In this document: in pieces, positions 61,023-64,000 of the stretch | How positions within the stretch are numbered: position 1 is the first letter of the stretch | Layout of the letters: every line of letters starts with the position of its first letter | NCBI RefSeq assembly: GCF_030042015.1 | Contig: NZ_JASIAL010000203.1 | Location: 1-64,000, forward strand | Direction: 5' to 3' | Length of the DNA: 64,000 bases | Source of the DNA: Trebonia sp030042015 | GTDB lineage: Bacteria > Actinomycetota > Actinomycetes > Streptosporangiales > Streptosporangiaceae | Notes under the pieces: model-generated | Databases searched by the model: none | Seen by the model: only the letters and a program-made list of their open reading frames with translations | Told to the model about the DNA's origin: nothing | Made by a program: the position numbers and the translations under genes

Positions 61023-63956
61023 GTGGTGCGGCTGCGGGTCGGCGTGCTTGGGCCGGTGACGGCATGGCGCGATGAGCGCGAGGTCCCGGCGGGACAGCCA
61101 CGGCAGCTCGCGGTGCTCGGCGTGCTCGCCATGCGGGCGAACCACGTGGTGTCCCGGGGCGAGCTGGTCGACGCGGTATGGGGCGACGGGCCCCCCGCCA
61201 GCGCTGAGGGCGGTATTTACACCTACGTCGCGGGACTGCGGCGCGTCCTGGAACCTGACCTGCCGCGCCGCGACCCGGACCACCCGCGGCGCGCGCCCGC
61301 GCGCGTGCTGGTGTCCGCGGGCGGGGGATACGTGCTCAGGCTCGATCCCGGCTGCCTCGACTCCGACCAGTTCGAGCAGTTCCTCGGCCGGGCCCGCGGC
61401 CTGCGCGCGTCCGGCGACCTGGTGGGAGCCGCGCGCGCGGTGGACGAGGCGCTGGCGCTGTGGCGCGGGCTCGCGTTCGCCGGGGTGCCAGGCCCGTTCG
61501 CCGAGGCCGAACGCCAGCGGCTTGGCGAGCTGCGCACCGCGGCGGCAGAAGAGCGGGCCGACCTGCTGCTCGCCCAGGGCAGGGCGGCCGAGGCGGTGCC
61601 TGAGCTGACCACGCTGGCGGCCGACCATCCGCTGCGCGAACAAGCCCGCGGCCTGCTGATGATCGCGCTCTACCGCTGCGGCAGGCAGGCGGAGGCGCTG
61701 CAGGTGTTCCACGACGTCAGGGGGCGGCTGGCCGAGGAGCTCGGCATCGACCCGAGCGCCGAGCTGACCAACATCTACCAGCAGGTCCTCGCGATGGACC
61801 CCGCGCTCCACGGCCCGGCTGACATGCCCCGCGCCGGCCAGGGGCAGCTCGCCGATCCCGTGGCGCCGGCCGCCCCGACTCCTGCGCAGGTGCCACCGGA
61901 GACCGCCGGCTTCGCCGGCCGGGCGGCGGAGCTGCGCTGGCTGCACGCGATGGTCCCGGAGAGTCCGGGAGCGGCTCCGGGCGAGTCTGCCGTGGCGGTC
62001 GTCACGGGCACCGCTGGCGTCGGCAAGACCGCGCTGGCGGTCCGGTTCGCCCGCCAGGTGGCGCAGCGCTTCCCCGACGGTCAGCTCTACGTGAACCTGC
62101 GCGGCTTCGACCCCTCCGGCGCGCCTGCCGAGCCGGAAGTGGCGCTGCGCGGCTTCTTCGAGGCGCTCGGCGTGCCGCAGCGACGAGTCCCGGCCAGCCT
62201 GGAGGCGCAGACCGGGCTGTTCCGCAGCCTGCTCGAGGGCAAGCGGATGCTGCTGCTGCTCGACAACGCGCGGTCCACGGAGCAGGTACGGCCGCTGCTC
62301 CCAGGCAGCCCGTCGTGCATGGTCGTGATCACCAGCCGCAGCCAGCTGACTGGCCTGGTCGCCGCCGAGGGCGCCCGCCCGCTGCCGCTGCAGGTGCTGT
62401 CAGAAGCCGAGGCCCGCGAACTGCTCGCGCACCGGATGGGCCCGGTGCGGGTGGCCGCCGAGCCGACCGCGGCCGCCGAGCTGATCGAGCAGTCCGCCGG
62501 GCTGCCGCTGGCGCTGAGCGTGGCCTGCGCGCGGGCCGTCACCCGGCCGGGTGTCGCGCTCGCGGACCTGGCCGCCGAGCTGCGTGACGCCCGCGGACGG
62601 CTCGACGTGCTCGAGACCGGCGATGTGACGACCGACCTGCGGGCCGTCTTCTCCTGGTCCTATCAAAAGCTCAGCGAACGGGCGGCCCGGATGTTCCGGC
62701 TGCTCGGGGTGCACCCCAAGCCGGACATCTCGGTGGCCGCCGCGGCCAGCCTGGCCGGGACGCCGCTGCCGGCCGCGCGCACCGCGCTGGCCGAGCTGAC
62801 CCGCGCCTCGCTGCTGAGCGAGGACGCGGGCGGTCCCGGCCGGTTCGGCTGCCACGAGCTGTTGCGCGCGTACGCGGCGGAGCGGGCGGCCGCCGACGAG
62901 AGCGAGGACGAGCGCGACGCGGCACGCCGTCGGCTGCTCGACCACTACCTGCGCACCGCCTACGCGGGTTCCGTGCGCCTGCACCCCGTGCGCAGCCAGG
63001 TCCGGCTGCCGCCGGCGGTACCGGACGTCACCCCCGAGAACCTCGGCTCGTACGAGGCGGTGCTCGCCTGGTTCGCGGCCGAGCATCGCGTGCTGCACGC
63101 CGTCCTCGCCATGGCCGCCGAGGCGGGCTTCGACGCCCAGTGCTGGACGCTGGCCTGGTACTGGGCGACGATCCTGACGCGCAGCGGCCTGATGCACGAG
63201 GTGGCGGAGCTACAGCGGACGGCGCTGGCGTCGGCGGAGCGCCTCGGCGACCCGGTCGCCCTCGCGCACGTGCACTACGAGCTCGGTCACGCGAGCGCGC
63301 GAGTGAGCGACTTCGCGGCGAGCCACGCGCACCTGGAGCAGGCCCTCGAGCTGTTCACCCGGCTCGGTGATCACGTCAGCATCGCGATGGTGCAGTACGG
63401 CCTGGCAGCGTTGCTTGACCAGGAGGGCCGGTACTCCGACGCGATCGAGCACGCGTCCGAGGCGCTGCGGCTGCGCCGCTCGTTCGCCGACCGGGCGGCG
63501 GTCGCCTCATCGGAGAACGCGGTCGGCTGGATCTACGCGCACCTCGGCCAGCACGCCGAGGCGCTGCGGCACTGCCGGCGCGCGCTTGAGCTGCACCGCG
63601 ACTCGGGCAGCCGCGGCGCCGTGGCCGACACGCTCGACAGCATCGGCTACGCCTACCGCGGGCTGGCCGACTACCCGCAGGCCATCGCCCACTACGAGCG
63701 GGCCCTGGACTTGTACAGGAACATCGGCGACCTGGACGGCGAGTCGGGCTCGCTGACCGGGCTTGGCGACGTCCAGGTCGCCGCCGGGCAGCCCGCCGCC
63801 GCCCGGCGCAGCTGGGAGCTCGCGCTGGCCGTGCAGGCCAGGCTTCCCGGCGTGGACAGCGGTCCGGTCCGCGCCCGGCTGGCCACGCTCGCCGTCGACG
63901 GCGCCGCGGCGGGCGCCACGGCGGGCACGGCCGCCGCGGGCGCCGTCGGCGCCTGA
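61023..63956 (+). CDS. BTAD/NB-ARC/TPR transcriptional regulator (AfsR/SARP-like)
   Basis: 977 residues from a GTG at 61023. An OmpR-like winged helix (about 1-105; LGPVTAWRDEREVPAGQPRQ, VSRGELVDAVWGD) and the BTAD domain (110-255; YRCGRQAEALQVFHDVRGRL) form the SARP DNA-binding half. An NB-ARC ATPase follows (about 295-540; Walker A TGTAGVGKTALAV, VLLDNARS-like Walker B in MLLLLDNARS), then a helical part and TPR repeats (about 740-950; AEALRHCRRALELHRDSG, YPQAIAHYERALDLYRNIGD). This is the large AfsR type that activates secondary-metabolite or developmental genes. No biosynthetic cluster is adjacent in the window; it may act on genes to the right. Confidence 0.92.
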   Translation: MVRLRVGVLGPVTAWRDEREVPAGQPRQLAVLGVLAMRANHVVSRGELVDAVWGDGPPASAEGGIYTYVAGLRRVLEPDLPRRDPDHPRRAPARVLVSAGGGYVLRLDPGCLDSDQFEQFLGRARGLRASGDLVGAARAVDEALALWRGLAFAGVPGPFAEAERQRLGELRTAAAEERADLLLAQGRAAEAVPELTTLAADHPLREQARGLLMIALYRCGRQAEALQVFHDVRGRLAEELGIDPSAELTNIYQQVLAMDPALHGPADMPRAGQGQLADPVAPAAPTPAQVPPETAGFAGRAAELRWLHAMVPESPGAAPGESAVAVVTGTAGVGKTALAVRFARQVAQRFPDGQLYVNLRGFDPSGAPAEPEVALRGFFEALGVPQRRVPASLEAQTGLFRSLLEGKRMLLLLDNARSTEQVRPLLPGSPSCMVVITSRSQLTGLVAAEGARPLPLQVLSEAEARELLAHRMGPVRVAAEPTAAAELIEQSAGLPLALSVACARAVTRPGVALADLAAELRDARGRLDVLETGDVTTDLRAVFSWSYQKLSERAARMFRLLGVHPKPDISVAAAASLAGTPLPAARTALAELTRASLLSEDAGGPGRFGCHELLRAYAAERAAADESEDERDAARRRLLDHYLRTAYAGSVRLHPVRSQVRLPPAVPDVTPENLGSYEAVLAWFAAEHRVLHAVLAMAAEAGFDAQCWTLAWYWATILTRSGLMHEVAELQRTALASAERLGDPVALAHVHYELGHASARVSDFAASHAHLEQALELFTRLGDHVSIAMVQYGLAALLDQEGRYSDAIEHASEALRLRRSFADRAAVASSENAVGWIYAHLGQHAEALRHCRRALELHRDSGSRGAVADTLDSIGYAYRGLADYPQAIAHYERALDLYRNIGDLDGESGSLTGLGDVQVAAGQPAAARRSWELALAVQARLPGVDSGPVRARLATLAVDGAAAGATAGTAAAGAVGA

Positions 63957-64000
63957 GGCCGCCGCGGCCGTTGCTGACCATGCGATATGGTTACGTATGG

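Overview
The window is high-GC DNA with strong G/C preference at third codon positions, frequent GTG starts and many 1-4 base start/stop overlaps. It carries actinomycete hallmark families: a BTAD/NB-ARC/TPR (AfsR-like) regulator, a PAS-GAF-SpoIIE-HATPase protein, DUF2993 lipid-binding proteins, DUF929 plus VKOR proteins, an Rv1747-like FHA-ABC transporter and a deazaflavin-dependent nitroreductase. This points to the chromosome of a mycelial or soil actinomycete, perhaps in or near the Streptosporangiales or Frankia-like lineages (inference only). I saw no rRNA, tRNA, CRISPR array, transposase or integrase.

Layout. 1-3.3 kb: the end of an ABC exporter (ATPase plus permease), a broken LysE-family exporter gene and an acyl-CoA synthetase. 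3.4-14.5 kb: a redox set consisting of a Ser-rich membrane protein and ApbE on the left, and a ferric-reductase-like cytochrome, NuoF-like flavoprotein and small ferredoxin on the right. The two halves are separated by a roughly 7 kb minus-strand block. That block holds an Asp-box lipoprotein and a five-gene run: a SIR2-like/phosphoribosyltransferase/cupin fusion, an AroE-like dehydrogenase, a membrane pentapeptide protein, a BadF-type sugar kinase and a radical SAM/SPASM enzyme. I could not match this five-gene set to a known pathway, and it is the best candidate here for an undescribed system.

14.6-25.7 kb: an MFS exporter with its TetR regulator, a pirin, a sedolisin (S53) protease, a second MFS exporter, a membrane GGDEF diguanylate cyclase, a small conserved protein and glmS. 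25.8-33.6 kb (minus strand): the SpoIIE-type phosphatase, a UbiA-like membrane protein, a UbiE/MenG-like methyltransferase, a HIT protein, a zinc alcohol dehydrogenase and two DUF2993 proteins. 34-39 kb (plus strand): the FHA-ABC transporter, an MFS exporter and an M19 dipeptidase.

39-43.7 kb: a likely biological-conflict locus. It holds a YdcF-like protein diverging from a large STAND NTPase that has an N-terminal Cys-His-Asp (transglutaminase/papain-like) domain and a helical-repeat C-terminus, followed by an overlapping trypco2 protein. 43.8-47.3 kb: a tight pgeF-murL-murD2 operon, which implies the alternative route to the D-glutamate of peptidoglycan through MurD2 and the epimerase MurL. 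47.5-55 kb: a pentapeptide protein, a deazaflavin nitroreductase, a carboxylesterase, an FAD monooxygenase, a DinG-like helicase, a gamma-carbonic anhydrase and a winged-helix protein. 55.5-60.6 kb: a DMT-type membrane protein running into ctaG from the opposite strand, then VKOR and two thioredoxin-like DUF929 proteins, a plausible extracytoplasmic disulfide module. 61-64 kb: the AfsR-like regulator.
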